Of a DNA stretch of 64,000 nucleotides, positions 63,229 to 64,000 are shown in pieces. The notes below the pieces were generated by a model, which saw only the letters and a program-made list of their open reading frames with translations, had not been told where the DNA came from and ran no database searches. The position numbers were made by a program, and so were the translations under genes. Within the stretch, counting starts at the first letter, position 1. Each line of letters opens with the position of its first letter. Source of the stretch: JAPORY01 sp965215385 (GTDB taxonomy: Bacteria; Pseudomonadota; Alphaproteobacteria; Rhodobacterales; Rhodobacteraceae); the NCBI GenBank assembly GCA_965215385.1, contig OZ244059.1:3286001-3350000 (forward strand). Direction: 5' to 3'.

Positions 63229-63650
63229 CTAAGGGCGCAGAGGCCGTGCGCGACTACGAGATCGTCGACGCTTGTAGCCAAACCTTGCGATTGCCTCGTC
63301 GAACTTAAGCAAAACATCATCGGTCAGGGGAGAGATGTCACTGATCAGTTTCTCAGCCAATATCCATGGTTGCTCCGACTGATCTCTAAAACGGCAACCC
63401 CGCGTATGTTTCGATGATTGCAGACGTAGTCAGCCAGCCGATGATAGTCGAAATCTAAGCCTCGCATCATGACGGCAAACACGAAAACCTGCCAATAATT
63501 CAAGTCGGGATGGTCGCTCTTGCTGACGCTATTTTGGCGATGGCAATCCTGAGCCAACTCTATAACAAAGTCGCCAGTTTCGACATCGTTCCAAATGGCT
63601 TGAACGGCGTCGCATAATCGATCTATATCAACTCGGCTCTTGGGATTAAA
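63229..63650 (-). pseudogene. ISNCY-like transposase N-terminal relic
   Basis: Two minus-strand frames together give the N-terminal part of a DDE transposase. The first (63650 down to 63345) reads DAVQAIWNDVETGDFVIELA, HPDLNYWQVFVFAVMMRGLD and FDYHRLADYVCNHRNIRG, a characteristic opening. The second (below about 63385 to the TAG at 63229-63231) reads KLISDISPLTDDVLLKFDEA. The catalytic part is absent and there is no start codon. It may have left from an element like the one whose C-terminal fragment is at 170, but a direct relationship is not shown. Confidence 0.6.
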
Positions 63651-64000
63651 TTAACGCCTCAATTGGCGTTGCGTCGCAACTCGGTTGCGGGTTAAAGGTC
63701 TTTCGCATTGGTTTATCCTCGCGTTAATGACTGTGAAACGATCTATTGCTTTACTGAATGCTTACGACCAATTTCTCGCATTACCCCTTATCGTCGAGGT
63801 CGCGCTAGTAGGAATTTGCTGTAAACTGGCTAAACTTTTGTCTTTTGACTCACGCTAGAAAGTTTCTAAGACTTAGGCGAAACATTCACAGCGATACCAA
63901 ATAGCTCTGATTCCAACGGCGCCCTGGAAGGCATTCCACGACGCGTAAACGTCTACCCGTTGGTTTACAGGATTTCGCACGGTTGCGGGAGACTGACAGG
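63651..64000. other. Gene-free right edge
   Basis: No complete gene is seen. A minus-strand open frame entering from the right edge (NQRVDVYASWNAFQGAVG, ending near 63870) could be the end of a gene beyond the window but is not recognised. Confidence 0.3.

Noticed and set aside
1..64000. CRISPR arrays, rRNA genes, phage structural genes or a replication origin
   Set aside because: No regularly spaced repeats, rRNA sequence, phage morphogenesis genes or dnaA-box cluster were seen.

Overview
This window reads as a chromosomal segment of an alphaproteobacterium of moderate G+C. The evidence is the gene content (GAF-type ptsP, cycJKL-like ccmE-ccmF-ccmH, a fused 1139-residue indolepyruvate:ferredoxin oxidoreductase, EcsC, DUF1178, mtnP beside apt, and the trpG-trpD-trpC-moaC-moeA ... 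gltX ... gltA order). I cannot assign a lower rank. Everything here is read by eye from sequence; no database search was run.

Layout. Positions 1-2340 hold two insertion-sequence relics: an internally deleted element with 9-bp inverted ends, and an IS1634-type transposase gene carrying two frameshifts. Positions 2448-4122 hold an APH-type kinase coupled to a cysteine-hydrolase gene broken at T8 and A8 runs. Positions 4321-11585 form a tight operon of an SbcD-like nuclease, an SbcC-like ATPase and a RecB-like nuclease/RNase H-like/SF1 helicase fusion, a candidate DNA-processing or defence module. Positions 11746-26215 are mostly core metabolism: an MBL hydrolase, two hotdog thioesterases with a MATE exporter and pyrD, apt, mtnP, a flavin reductase, GNAT, EcsC, Nudix, DUF1178, lysC and ptsP.

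Positions 26380-30393 are the most unusual part. They contain a secreted Calx-beta protein, then a secreted-protein gene whose N-terminal coding poly-C tract has been entered by a 2.44-kb insertion sequence. The 722-residue transposase of that element fuses a DruA-like (DUF4338) N-terminal half to an IS4-type DDE transposase. A second secreted-protein gene at 45586 has the same promoter-to-signal-peptide architecture: the 66 nt upstream of ATG align without gaps, followed by ATGATG, a poly-C tract, an A-rich stretch, a CTGACAGC/TTGACAGC box and a signal peptide. Its 13-C tract puts it out of frame as sequenced. The two loci look like a contingency (phase-variable) family of exported proteins with unrelated mature parts.

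Positions 30810-44944 hold LysR/ior, murI, argC, ccmEFH, an enoyl-CoA hydratase, an ABC transporter lacking its permease, and gltA. Positions 46662-52650 hold gltX, moeA, moaC, trpC, trpD and trpG on the minus strand. Positions 53067-64000 hold tRNA-Cys, a pcm-like gene, tolC, a Uma2 nuclease, cobQ (probably starting at ATT), a dead HipB-like regulator, a DUF6280-like protein, efp, argD and argF, ending in another transposase relic.

Pathway links: argC, argD and argF belong to arginine synthesis; trpG/D/C to tryptophan; moaC/moeA to molybdenum cofactor; ccmEFH to cytochrome c maturation. EF-P, which relieves ribosome stalling at prolines, is encoded in the same window as the two poly-proline leaders, though any functional link is inference. 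Large genes here are intact, so general assembly error does not obviously explain the homopolymer-associated frame breaks.
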